A stretch of 64,000 bases of DNA from SZUA-36 sp963753105. GTDB lineage: Bacteria > Pseudomonadota > Gammaproteobacteria > Xanthomonadales > SZUA-36. The notes under the pieces were generated by a model. The model searched no databases. It was not told the DNA's origin and saw nothing but the letters and a program-made list of their open reading frames with translations. Position numbers and translations under genes: made by a program. This document shows, piece by piece, positions 43,819-52,682 of the stretch (the stretch's first letter is position 1; every line of letters starts with the position of its first letter). The stretch is taken from assembly GCA_963753105.1 (NCBI GenBank), contig CAVWBD010000011.1:1-64000 (forward strand), read 5' to 3'.

Positions 43819-44367
43819 ATGAATAAGTCAGCTAATACTTTCGAGCGGAAACCCATCATAGAACGGTTGGTATTGTTCGTACTGTCCTTTGCGTTCTGGA
43901 TCATGCTGATATGGCCGGTGACGTCGGCCGATGGGCGCCTGCTTACCGGGGATATCGCTGTCGGTGTATTGGTGGCCGCGTTCGTGGCCCTGATCATGCA
44001 CAACATCATCCGGGTCAAGTTCATCCGCCTGGTCAATCCCGTCAGCTGGTTCTGGGCGTTTGTTTACATGTTCGTGCTCGGCTATTACGTCATCAAGGGC
44101 GGCATTGACGTCAGTTACCGTGTTTTGCACCCGCGTATGCCGATCCGGCCCGGCATCGTGAAGGTCAAGAGCGTGCTCAAAACCGACACCGGCAGATCGG
44201 TACTGGCCAACTGCATCACGCTGACACCGGGTACGTTGACGATCGATGTGACCGATGACGGCATTTTTTACATCCACTGGCTCAATGTGCTCAGCCTCGA
44301 AGAAGAAGAGGCTGCGAAACACGTCTTGAGGCGTTTCGAGTGGTATATCCAACGGATTTTTGAATAA
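43819..44367 (+). CDS. mrpE: Mrp antiporter subunit MrpE-like (MbhA)
   Basis: The protein is about 182 residues starting MNKSANTFERKPIIERLVLF. Two or three hydrophobic segments are followed by a soluble C-terminal part with the MrpE block TLTPGTLTIDVTDDGIFYIH. The ATG at 43819 is preferred over a TTG at 43813. MrpE supports assembly of the antiporter module. Confidence 0.92.
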   Translation: MNKSANTFERKPIIERLVLFVLSFAFWIMLIWPVTSADGRLLTGDIAVGVLVAAFVALIMHNIIRVKFIRLVNPVSWFWAFVYMFVLGYYVIKGGIDVSYRVLHPRMPIRPGIVKVKSVLKTDTGRSVLANCITLTPGTLTIDVTDDGIFYIHWLNVLSLEEEEAAKHVLRRFEWYIQRIFE

Positions 44368-44376
44368 GGAGCCATC

Positions 44377-44652
44377 ATGTTGACAATGGAATTCCTGTTC
44401 CCGGTACTGACAGTTGGCCTGCTGATTTGCTGCGCCATGTGTTTGTATCGCATCGCCAATGGCCCCATGGCTTCAGACCGGATGGTGGCGATCGATATTC
44501 TCGGCACGGTAGTGGTCGGGTTTGTCGCTATTATCACCGCGCTAAGCGGCAGGACCTACTTGCTGGACGTCGCCCTGGTTTGGGCGCTGGTCAGTTTTGC
44601 AGGCACCCTGGCCCTGGCCAAATACCTGGTGGGGAAACGACTCAATGAATGA
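44377..44652 (+). CDS. mrpF: Mrp antiporter subunit MrpF-like (MbhB)
   Basis: This 91-residue protein has three hydrophobic segments and the MrpF block YRIANGPMASDRMVAIDILG, ending VSFAGTLALAKYLVGKR. An AAGGAG ribosome site lies just upstream of the ATG. It overlaps mrpG by eight bases. Confidence 0.92.
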   Translation: MLTMEFLFPVLTVGLLICCAMCLYRIANGPMASDRMVAIDILGTVVVGFVAIITALSGRTYLLDVALVWALVSFAGTLALAKYLVGKRLNE

Positions 44653-45001
44653 AACGATCGGATTGATACTGTTTGTAATTGGTGTGCTGTTCGACCTGTT
44701 CGGCTGTGTCGGGCTGGTGCGTTTGCCGGATGTCTATAACCGCATCCAGGCATCGACCAAGTGCGTGGTGCTGGGCACGACATTCCTGCTGCTTGGGACC
44801 ATGGTCTGGGTGGGAACTGCCGCAGCCATCATCAAGGGCCTGCTGTGTATCGTATTCGTGTTGATCACGTCCTCGACCGCGGCACACGCCTTGTCCCGTG
44901 CTGCACACCGCTCAGGTGTGCCGCTGGCCGAAGAAAGCATTATTGACCGGTACGCCGATGACATGCAGGCCGAGCCGGGTCACGAGGAGGGCGCGTCATG
45001 A
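44645..45001 (+). CDS. mrpG: Mrp antiporter subunit MrpG-like (MbhC)
   Basis: This 118-residue protein has the MrpG pattern GVLFDLFGCVGLVRLPDVYN, then RIQASTKCVVLGTTFLLLG, and three hydrophobic segments. The acidic C-terminal tail is variable. The start overlaps mrpF and the stop overlaps the NuoI-like gene as ATGA, keeping the operon continuous. Confidence 0.92.
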   Translation: MNETIGLILFVIGVLFDLFGCVGLVRLPDVYNRIQASTKCVVLGTTFLLLGTMVWVGTAAAIIKGLLCIVFVLITSSTAAHALSRAAHRSGVPLAEESIIDRYADDMQAEPGHEEGAS

Positions 45002-45609
45002 GACTGCCCGCGTTCATGCAACCGAGAATCCTGAAGCAGGCCGTCAAGGCCGCATTTTCACCCGCATTCACGACCAAGTTCCCGGCCGAGCCATATGAAC
45101 CGCAGGAAGCCTTCCGTGGCCGTCCGCGTTTCCATGCCGATGACTGCACCGGTTGTGGCGCCTGCGCCGAGGTGTGTCCGCCGAAGTGTATCGATGTAAT
45201 CGACGACATCAGCGCCTCGCCGCCAAAACGTGTGCTGGTGCAGCACCTCGATGCCTGCATCGTTTGCGGGCAGTGTGAACGTTACTGTCCGACCCAGGCG
45301 GGTATACGCATGAGCCTGGAGTGGGATTTTGCCGGCTTTGGTCCGGCGGATTTCGAAGAACGTGTTGAGAAGGAGCTGGTGCTGTGCGAGGTGTGCGGTG
45401 ACGTATTGGCGCCGGCTGACCAATTGCGCTGGTTGGCAGAGAAGTTGGGTCCGACCAGCTTTGCCAACCCCACGCTGTCCATGTTTGCCGGGCAGAAGCT
45501 GGGCTACGTAGAGCAGGGGGTACGTAGTACCTCTGCTTTCACGATCCGGGCCGACCGCATGGCGATCCAGTGCCCGAAATGTAAACGCAGGACGGCACGT
45601 GCCGCCTGA
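44998..45609 (+). CDS. Hydrogenase 2x[4Fe-4S] subunit, NuoI/MbhN-like, with extra C-terminal CxxC pairs
   Basis: This 203-residue protein has two 4Fe-4S motifs, CTGCGACAEVCPPKCIDVID and CIVCGQCERYCPTQAGIRM, as in NuoI and MbhN. These feed electrons to the small subunit. After them comes a tail with CEVCGDVLAPADQLRW and, at the very end, CPKCKRRTARAA, two CxxC pairs about 75 residues apart that could hold zinc or another cluster. The position at the end of the Mrp genes, rather than next to the core subunits, is unusual but the overlap with mrpG shows cotranscription. Confidence 0.9.
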   Translation: MRLPAFMQPRILKQAVKAAFSPAFTTKFPAEPYEPQEAFRGRPRFHADDCTGCGACAEVCPPKCIDVIDDISASPPKRVLVQHLDACIVCGQCERYCPTQAGIRMSLEWDFAGFGPADFEERVEKELVLCEVCGDVLAPADQLRWLAEKLGPTSFANPTLSMFAGQKLGYVEQGVRSTSAFTIRADRMAIQCPKCKRRTARAA

Positions 45610-45643
45610 GCCAAATTTTTAACCAGAAAAAAGAGAAACAGAA

Positions 45644-46123
45644 ATGGATAAAGTCGTTGTTGACCAGTTGAGCAGTTTTGTGGGTAGCCACGTTTGTGTC
45701 ATGGGTATCGGTAATCGGCACTGGCACGATGACGGTGTCGGGTCCTATATCGCCGAGGCCCTGGATGAGTGCGCGGAACTGGATGTTATCGATGCCGGTT
45801 TTATACCCGAAAACCACCTCGAAGAAGTCGCTGCCAGGCACCCGGATAGCATCCTGATGGTTGATGCCACGGACTTTGGTGGTGAACCGGGTCAGACACG
45901 GCTGATTTATCCCGAAAAAGTTGCCTATTCAGGTGTCTCCACCCATGCCGGCTCACTACGCATGTTGGCCGAGTATATGCACCAGCGAACCCACGCGCCG
46001 GTTGCGCTCCTGGCCATCCAGCCGGAGGATACCAGTGCCGGGGAAAGCCTGTCTCCCGCCGTGGCTGAAACCTTCCGTGACCTGATGGAAAATCTGCCGA
46101 AAGCATGCTGTAAACACACCTGA
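45644..46123 (+). CDS. Hydrogenase maturation protease (HycI/HyaD family, M52)
   Basis: This 159-residue endopeptidase has the family signature GIGNRHWHDDGVGSYIAEAL with the first metal-binding acid, a second acid in MVDATDFGGEPGQT and the histidine in VSTHAGSLRMLAEYM. It removes the C-terminal tail of the large subunit after nickel insertion. It lies 34 bases after the NuoI-like gene with an AGAGAAA ribosome site. A copy of the palindrome family follows at 46151 and may end the transcript. Confidence 0.93.
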   Translation: MDKVVVDQLSSFVGSHVCVMGIGNRHWHDDGVGSYIAEALDECAELDVIDAGFIPENHLEEVAARHPDSILMVDATDFGGEPGQTRLIYPEKVAYSGVSTHAGSLRMLAEYMHQRTHAPVALLAIQPEDTSAGESLSPAVAETFRDLMENLPKACCKHT

Positions 46124-46150
46124 AAGGCTGACGCTGGGCTCAAATTAAAG

Positions 46151-46187
46151 GGGGTCAGGTTCAATAAACTTGGTTGAACCTGACCCC
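46151..46187. repeat. Dispersed palindrome family copy 4, at the end of the hydrogenase operon
   Basis: The arms GGGGTCAGGTTCAA and TTGAACCTGACCCC are exact around a nine-base loop. The strong hairpin 28 bases after the protease gene could terminate the 12.6-kb operon. Confidence 0.85.
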
Positions 46188-46252
46188 GGTCATTTTCTTT
46201 GCGAATCCGCAGACTAAAATGGCTACACCATCGCACTACAAGGAAAATTTCC

Positions 46253-47392
46253 ATGAGTAAGCACATCGATTCCAAGGTCGCTGACCTGGCTGGACCAGGC
46301 ATCAGTACGTACGAGGAAGTTGAAAAAATCCTGCCTGAAGGCTACACACCATTGCAGACTCCGATGGAGCGCATGAAAGCCTTGTACATGGTCAAGGAAT
46401 ACATTGAAAAAGGACTCGCAGACGTACTGAACCTGCAACTGGTCCAGGTGCCGCTGATCGTGTCAAAGGACAGCGGATTTAACGATATGCTGGATCGTGA
46501 CGGCTCCCGGACACCGGTTGAATTCCCGGCCGGCCTGGGCCTGGACAAGCGTATCGAGGCACAGGTCGTACAGGCTGCCACCAAGTGGAAACGCGTTGCG
46601 TTGAAACAGTTTGACTGTCAGCCTGGTGAGGGCATCAATACCGATATGCGTGCCATCCGCAAGGACTATTTCCTGGATCACGACCACAGTTCCTACGTGG
46701 ACCAGTGGGACTGGGAACAAGTCATTACGTCTGATCAGCGCAACCTGGATTACCTGAAGGACGTGGTACAGAAGATCTGGAAAGTCATATATGGTGCAGG
46801 CCAGATGGTGCAAGAGGAATTCCCGGTCCTGAAATCCGACAAGTATCCGAAAATACCGGAAGAGCTGGTATTCCTGCACGCCGAGGAAATCCTGAACATG
46901 TATCCCGACCTGCCGCGCAAGCAGCGGGAAACCAGGATCATCCAGGAATACCCGGCGATCTTCATCACCGGTATCGGCTGGCCGTTAAAGGACGGCTATC
47001 CGCACGAGATGCGTGCTGCAGATTACGATGACTGGATCACTGAGACCGTTGATATCGATGGCGAAGTGGCCCACGGCCTGAATGGCGACATCCTGGTCTG
47101 GAACCCGGTCACCAAGCGCCGCCATGAGCTGACTTCGATGGGTGTCCGCGTGACCAAGGAAACCCTGGTCCAGCAGATGAAGATGGCAGGCCTGGAATCA
47201 GACCTTGAATTGCCGTATCACCAGGCGATATTGAACGACGAAATTCCGCTGAGCATCGGTGGTGGCATCGGCCAGGCCAGGACTTATATGTACCTGTTGC
47301 GCACTGCCCACCTCGGTGAAGTTACGGTCACCATCTGGCCGGATCAACTGAAGGAGATTTGCGCGAAGAAGAATATCCACGTGCTCGAATAG
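46253..47392 (+). CDS. asnA: Aspartate-ammonia ligase (asparagine synthetase A)
   Basis: The enzyme of about 379 residues starts MSKHIDSKVADLAGPG at 46253, with AAGGAA upstream; a longer start at 46199 is not supported by homology. Family blocks include VPLIVSKDSGFNDMLDRDGS, TPVEFPAGLGLDKRIEAQVV, DMRAIRKDYFLDHDHSSYVD and the end PLSIGGGIGQARTYMYLL. AsnA makes asparagine from aspartate, ammonia and ATP in the cytoplasm. It is longer than the E. coli enzyme (330). A terminator follows, so it is monocistronic. Confidence 0.93.
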   Translation: MSKHIDSKVADLAGPGISTYEEVEKILPEGYTPLQTPMERMKALYMVKEYIEKGLADVLNLQLVQVPLIVSKDSGFNDMLDRDGSRTPVEFPAGLGLDKRIEAQVVQAATKWKRVALKQFDCQPGEGINTDMRAIRKDYFLDHDHSSYVDQWDWEQVITSDQRNLDYLKDVVQKIWKVIYGAGQMVQEEFPVLKSDKYPKIPEELVFLHAEEILNMYPDLPRKQRETRIIQEYPAIFITGIGWPLKDGYPHEMRAADYDDWITETVDIDGEVAHGLNGDILVWNPVTKRRHELTSMGVRVTKETLVQQMKMAGLESDLELPYHQAILNDEIPLSIGGGIGQARTYMYLLRTAHLGEVTVTIWPDQLKEICAKKNIHVLE

Positions 47393-47416
47393 CAAGCCCC
47401 AATAGCACGTGTGTTG

Positions 47417-47450
47417 AAGGGAGTTGCCCGTCCGGGTAGCTCCCTTTTTT
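47417..47450 (+). terminator. Intrinsic terminator of asnA
   Basis: AAGGGAGTTGCCCG pairs with CGGGTAGCTCCCTT (one mismatch) and is followed by a T-run, 25 bases after the asnA stop. Confidence 0.92.
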
Positions 47451-47956
47451 CATAGGACTATTTCGATATTAATCAGAATATCCCCCCTGGCTGCGCCGGG
47501 TATTCCTTCCCGGGACCCGCCGTGAATACATCCCTGTAGGCTCGATCGCGACTCCCTGTCGCTCACGGTCCCGGCTAAGGAACACCCCGGCACAGCTTAA
47601 TGGACCATTTGTAAAACCCATTAACCGTGATCGCGGCGAGGTGCCGCTCCTACAACCCCTTCATGATAGCCCGGTGGTTTGCCGGAGTGGGCGACATTTA
47701 GCACCGCACCGAATCCTTATCTCCATGGATGGAGTGTAGATCGCAAGGAGCACAGGGATGTGCGATGCGATCCGGTAAGGCCTGATACTGAGTCCCTGTG
47801 AGGCCGGCCCCGTTAAGACGGATCGAAGGAGAGGGTGCCCGAAGGGCTGCGGGGCAGGGAGCCCAAACCGGTAAACCATTGGGCGATAGATCGCAGTAAG
47901 GTCGCGGCGAGTCGCCGTTCACACGACATGATCGCGACCGGCTTTGCCGGTTGTTA
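47451..47956. repeat. Noncoding region with REP-like repeat units
   Basis: About 500 bases without a gene. The segment GATCGCGGCGAGGTGCCGCT at about 47630 followed by CCTACAAC matches the common gammaproteobacterial REP-type unit (in reverse, GTTGTAGGAGCGGC). A diverged copy GGTCGCGGCGAGTCGCCGTT lies near 47900. Phrases around ATCCATGGATGGAGTG and CACAGGGATGTGC are also typical of such intergenic debris. Confidence 0.55.
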
Positions 47957-49318
47957 CTACGGTTTGGGCAGGAATACTTCGCGCAGCACTTTGCCCACGT
48001 CCTCGTTTTGCATGACGCCGCGGAAATGGCGCTGCCCGGACCATAGGCATAAAGGGGCACATCAACACCCGTGTGGCCACCCGAAGTCCAGCCGGTCAAT
48101 GTGCGTTCGTTAAAGATTTCAGCGACTGCATCAAAGGCCTCATCTTCTACGCGCTCGGTAGCATCAAGCATTTCTATTTCACCCGGACTCAGCTTGAATG
48201 CAATGCTATCTGCAACGATTGCAGACAGTGCTTCGTCGCCGCCAAGCATTCTTTCAATAATTCCACTTGGTGTGGCCTTCATACCCTTTAACGGCTCGGC
48301 ATCCCAGCGGTAGGTACCATCGAGGCCCACGGCCATGCCGCCGGTTTCATGGTCCGCGAGGATGACGACCAGTGTCTGCTGGTCTATTTTCGCGAAGTCC
48401 AGCGCCACCGAAACCGCGGCCATGAAGTCCTCCATCTCGCTGATGACACCCGGAATGCTGTTTCCGTGACTGGCCCAGTCTATCTGGCTGCCCTCAACCA
48501 ACAGGAAAAAGCCCTCTTGGTTCAGGGCCAGGGATTTCAGCGCGGTCTGGGTCATTTCTGCCAGCGAAGGAACAGTCTGGGTCACGGTCCCAGGCCTTGG
48601 GCATACCCACCGGTGCAAACAGGCCCAGCAGGTTTTCACCCTGCATACTCAGCAAGCCTTCGCGGTTGGTGGCCACCTGGTAGCCGGCTTTCTGGAACTC
48701 AGAAACGAGGTCCCGGTCATCACGTTGCAGGTACTGGAGGCCACCGCCGAGCATGACGTTGACCATCGGTTTTTCTTGCCATCGATTGTCGAAAAACTGG
48801 TCCGCGATGTCGTTATACGAGCGCCGGCTCATAACGTGTGAAGCAAATGCAGCTGGTGTAGCGTGGGTAATCTGGGAGGTTGCAACCAGGCCGGTTGATT
48901 TTCCCTGCTGGCGTGCGCCTTCCAGGATGGTCTCCATGGGGGCGCCATCGGTGCCTACGCTGAGACGCCCGGTTATCGTGTCCTGTCCGGTTGCATAGGC
49001 AGTGGCGGAGGACGCCGAATCCGTGAAACCGTGCGGATTGCGTTTGCAGTTGACCTTCAGCGCGTCGCATTCCATCGTGATCGAATCGGTCGATACTGAG
49101 CCAACCAGCAGCGCATCTACCGGTAGTGGTTCCACGATGTCCGTGGACAGGTCGTCTGCATACATTCGGTAGGCCTTGATATGTGCATAGCCCATACCGT
49201 CACCGACCATGAAGATGACGTTGCGTGGCGCGTCCGCGGCTTGGGGTGTAAGCGACATGCACGCGGACGGAAAAAGAATTACCAAAGTGCAAATACATGC
49301 CCGAATCAAGTTGTTCAT
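47957..49318 (-). pseudogene. phoA: Alkaline phosphatase (PhoA family), two frameshifts
   Basis: Three frames are needed. The N-terminal part has a lipoprotein-like signal (LVILFPSAC), NVIFMVGDGMGYAHIKAYRM and the nucleophile block HGFTDSASSATAYATGQD. After GMPKAWDR the frame changes near 48581-48593 and continues VTQTVPSLAEMTQTALKSLA, then LVVILADHETGGMAVGLD and SGGHTGVDVPLYAYGPG. A second change near 48027-48032 gives the proper end HFRGVMQNEDVGKVLREVFL to a TAG at 47957. Catalytic and metal residues are all recognisable, so either the gene was lost recently or the sequence holds two indel errors. The function would be release of phosphate from organic esters in the periplasm. Confidence 0.87.
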
Positions 49319-49578
49319 GATGTCTTTCCTGCCGGATTCATTTGGATGGGTCTATTGAAACTATCTCTATATGATAGCTTATGAACGACCAGAAATGATG
49401 CTGGAATTGGCATTAACAGGAAAAACATTCCAGTAGTTTGCCGGTACGGGAAGGGATGAATGCAGATTTGAAAAATACTATCGAAATTGTTGGCTGCCAT
49501 GCATGTCAAGGGGCAGGCGAGGGTGGGTGATTTGCGAAATGTCCGCATACTGCAGCCAAAAACGGACCTTACGATGAG

Positions 49579-51834
49579 TTAGTTTCCACCTTCCTCAGTA
49601 TATTGTTGGCAGGTCCCCTCGGCAGGTTGCCAGAAGGTCTCATACGGGTTGTCGTTACAAACAATGGCCAAGAACCGTTGTTGCTCACGGGTTTGCCGGG
49701 TCAGCTGGTCCTCCAGAATCGAGGCAAAACCCGGATCTTCGTATAACTCATTCAGATAGGCGGTCTTTGGCCAAATGAAGTACCCGTCCTTCGATGCCCT
49801 GGCAATCAGGAACAGCCCCTTATCGCGTTCACCGGCCAGGTATGCGGCAAGGCCATCTTCATAGTCTGTGCTCATATAATGAGTGGTTGCAAAGCCAGCT
49901 TCACGAAGTCGTCGTATGTCGTCCCGAATCGCCGCCAAGAGTTCGTCCGCCCCTTTATTGTCACCTGCATCGCGACGAATGGCGATAAGCGCCGCTGCAT
50001 TCTTCAATCCAAACTCGCCCATCGTGATACGTTTTCCGCTTTGTTGCCAACCATCCTCCAGCAGCGGCCTTGCCTTCAAATAATCACCTGCAGTGGCATA
50101 AGCCATGCCAAGCGTCATGTGCGCGAATACGTTATTCCTCTCGCCTTCAGCAAGGAGAACCTCAGCGGTGGCAATTGCTTCCAGCGGTCTTCCCAGAACC
50201 AGTAACAAGTCAGGGTTTGGTGTATCAATAATCGCACCGGCTTCCTGCTCGAGACCGATCATCAGGAAACTCCAGGAAAGCAGACCCCTTGCACGCAGGT
50301 CACCCGGTATGATGCGTAGTTCATCCAGGCCACCCAGAACGAGATAGGCCCATTTACCGCCGGCAGACTTCAGGCGCCCCTGGTAATCCACATAGGTCCG
50401 TGGGGCGATGTTGTGTATTTTCTCCAGCTCGAGGGCTGCTTCATCCAGGCGGCCAAGCGCGATCAGGCTGTGCACATAATTGTTCATGGCCAATACCGAC
50501 ACCGGATCGAGGCGCAGCGCCCGGTGCTGGTGTGGGAGTATGTCCTTGTAGCGACCAACCCTGGCAGAAACTGTCGCCATCCAGCTATGGACTTCGGAAT
50601 AGTTTGGATTATTCTGAAGAGCCCGGGTAAATGCAGTTAAGGCATTGTCGAACGCACCGTTCATCCAGGCTAACAGACCAAGGGCTGCGTGTGCCTCGGC
50701 GAGGTCCGGATCAAGCGCCACAGCGCGATCCGCGTGGGTCTTTGCCCTGGTCATGGCAACGTCCCAAGGCAACAATTGAAAATAGTTTCCGCCGGCAAAA
50801 GTAATAGCCATCGCGAGTTCGGCATGAGCGATTGCGTAATTGGGGTCCAGGGCAACTGCCCTTTCGAACTCGTTCACCGCACCTTCAACACCAGCAGATG
50901 TGCGCTTTGCCACCAGGTACCTGCCCCTGAGATAAGCGTCATGGGCCTCGGCAACAACAGTTGTGGGCATCTGCGACCCCGCTTCGATATCAACTCCCAG
51001 GTGACCTTTCATGGCGGCAACAATCGCGGCTGAAATTTCATCCTGAACAACAAAAATGTTTACGCGCTCACTATCGTAAGTTTTTGACCAGAGATGCGCA
51101 TCGGAACGCGCATCAATCAACTGCACGTTGATACGTACCTGGTTGCCATCACGTTGCACGCTGCCCTCCAGGATCGTATTGACGGAAAGTTCAGCGCCAA
51201 TCTCCGGCATGGTTTTGTCAGTATCCCGGTACTGATTGACCGAGGTTCGCGAGATCACTCTCAGCCCCGAAATCCGGGCCAGGCGGCTCAGCAACTCGTC
51301 GTGTATTCCATCGCTGAAGTACTCATCCTCGGGTTGCAGGGACCGGTTGACGAAGGGCAGCACGGCAATGGAAGCAAGGGCTCCTCTATCGGTCACAGGG
51401 GTGAGCGATTCTTCGTCAACCATAACGATCTGATACAGGACAACGATGACCACTACCGCGGCCAGGAACCCGAAAACTATCGAGCGCAGCCTGTCACCGG
51501 AAGCCGGTTTTGCTTCGGTCAACGTCGTCACTGGTGGAATCAGGCAGAATCCTACCTTCGGTATGGTGCTTATGATTTTAGCGTCCCGGGCAGAGTCGCC
51601 GAATGCCTTGCGAAGCTCGACCACGCATTGCGCTAAGGAATCATCGGTCACGATAACGCCGGGCCACACGGTTTCGAACACTTCATCGCGGCTGACCACC
51701 TCGCCTTTGGCGGCGGCGAGGCATTCCAATACTGCCATGGGCTTGGGATGGATATGCACGATCTCGTTGCCGCGCTTAATGTAACCGCGACGCGGACTGA
51801 CGATCCAATCTCCCAGGCGAAAATCGGTGCGCAT
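49579..51834 (-). CDS. CadC-like membrane transcriptional regulator with FlgO-like and TPR domains
   Basis: The protein is about 751 residues from ATG 51834 (MRTDFRLGDWIVSPRRG). The N-terminus is an OmpR/CadC-type winged helix (HPKPMAVLECLAAAKGEVVS, ETVWPGVIVTDDSLAQCVVE, STIPKVGFCL). One membrane helix follows (SIVFGFLAAVVVIVVLYQIV). The periplasmic part has a FlgO-like domain (SIAVLPFVNRS, DEYFSDGIHDELLSRLARIS) and several TPRs (AVALDPNYAIAHAELAMAI, ALQNNPNYSEVHSWMATVSA). It resembles membrane regulators that bind DNA and sense the periplasm. A longer start at 51915 is possible. It shares its layout with the paralog at 55.5 kb; target genes are unknown. Confidence 0.9.
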   Translation of the reverse strand: MRTDFRLGDWIVSPRRGYIKRGNEIVHIHPKPMAVLECLAAAKGEVVSRDEVFETVWPGVIVTDDSLAQCVVELRKAFGDSARDAKIISTIPKVGFCLIPPVTTLTEAKPASGDRLRSIVFGFLAAVVVIVVLYQIVMVDEESLTPVTDRGALASIAVLPFVNRSLQPEDEYFSDGIHDELLSRLARISGLRVISRTSVNQYRDTDKTMPEIGAELSVNTILEGSVQRDGNQVRINVQLIDARSDAHLWSKTYDSERVNIFVVQDEISAAIVAAMKGHLGVDIEAGSQMPTTVVAEAHDAYLRGRYLVAKRTSAGVEGAVNEFERAVALDPNYAIAHAELAMAITFAGGNYFQLLPWDVAMTRAKTHADRAVALDPDLAEAHAALGLLAWMNGAFDNALTAFTRALQNNPNYSEVHSWMATVSARVGRYKDILPHQHRALRLDPVSVLAMNNYVHSLIALGRLDEAALELEKIHNIAPRTYVDYQGRLKSAGGKWAYLVLGGLDELRIIPGDLRARGLLSWSFLMIGLEQEAGAIIDTPNPDLLLVLGRPLEAIATAEVLLAEGERNNVFAHMTLGMAYATAGDYLKARPLLEDGWQQSGKRITMGEFGLKNAAALIAIRRDAGDNKGADELLAAIRDDIRRLREAGFATTHYMSTDYEDGLAAYLAGERDKGLFLIARASKDGYFIWPKTAYLNELYEDPGFASILEDQLTRQTREQQRFLAIVCNDNPYETFWQPAEGTCQQYTEEGGN

Positions 51835-52005
51835 TCTGAATAGTCCTGGCCAAATGACCCGATGAACCATCTTATCAAATATCTGGTCCCGGCATTGTCT
51901 AGGCCAAAAGCTCATGGGAACTCGTGAAAAATTCGTTTTTCTCTCATGTCATCAGGCCGGGTGGTCGCTAATCTGCAATTGAGTTAAATCACTAAGGAGG
52001 TAATC

Positions 52006-52506
52006 ATGAAACACTTACTACTTCTGTTTGCACTGTTGTTGGTATCTCTTCCTGTTCAGGCAACCAAGCCAGATACATATACTATTGAGTTCCCGGATTT
52101 GCCGATGAAGTCGTTGATTGTGGCGATTTTAGTGTTTGGGACGACGCGTGGGTCGTCTGAAAAGTCAAGGATTTCTACGACAAAGACGGGAACTTCATTC
52201 GTTCGCGAAATGAACATAACGGCTTTCGATGATCTTTATCGTCGATTGATGAATGTTGAGGTGCCTTCACCTCACCGGAACGGCACATATCAATGCGCGG
52301 GTTTCATTCGACGAGAACGGTGACATGTTTGGACACAGTCAGGACTAGCTGTTGCAATCATAGTGCCTGGATACGGACCATTGTTTCTTGATGCGGGCAG
52401 ACTTGGTGTTCAAATGGACGATGGCTGGGATTTGATTTTCAGTGCCGGTAAAAACCATGACTGGAACTTTGGTGATTTCGAGGCTCTTTGTAATTACTTT
52501 GATTAA
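52006..52506 (+). pseudogene. Decayed secreted protein gene of unknown function
   Basis: A strong ribosome site (AAGGAGGT) and an intact start with signal peptide (MKHLLLLFALLLVSLPVQAT) lead into PDTYTIEFPDLPMK. Then the frame breaks; other frames carry the continuation DCGDFSVWDDAW, a stop, DFYDKDGNFIRS, LTGTAHINARVSFDENGDMF and finally IIVPGYGPLFLDAGRL and DLIFSAGKNHDWNFGDFEAL, ending CNYFD at a TAA. Several stops and shifts make it a pseudogene. The terminator at 52546 would have served it. The family is small secreted proteins I cannot name. Confidence 0.8.
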
Positions 52507-52545
52507 GACTGATTGCGGGTTTTAGGTAACCCATTGTATGGAATT

Positions 52546-52572
52546 GCCCCGCCACTGGCGGGGCTTCTTTTT
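52546..52572 (+). terminator. Intrinsic terminator
   Basis: GCCCCGCC and GGCGGGGC pair around ACT, followed by TTCTTTTT, 40 bases after the end of the decayed secreted-protein gene. Confidence 0.92.
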
Positions 52573-52682
52573 GCGATGAATGACAGGTCTGCGTAAACGC
52601 CACTAATATGTAGCACTCGCCGTCGCTGCAGTTCGGTAAAAAAAACAGCGACAGCCCTGGTGCCTTTCATTTTTCCGGGTTA

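Noticed and set aside
35894..45609. Operon read as a respiratory complex I or Mbx-type sulfane reductase
   Set aside because: The NuoD-like subunit keeps both nickel-binding CxxC motifs, a HycI-type protease and HypA are present, and no NuoE/F/G set is seen.
47698..47956. Extension of the phosphatase frame to 47698
   Set aside because: The family C-terminus (VLREVFLPKP) ends at a TAG at 47957 in the other frame; the longer frame runs into REP-like noncoding DNA.
49315..49548. 77-codon minus-strand frame upstream of the alkaline phosphatase
   Set aside because: No ribosome site, no recognisable domain; it overlaps the phosphatase start.
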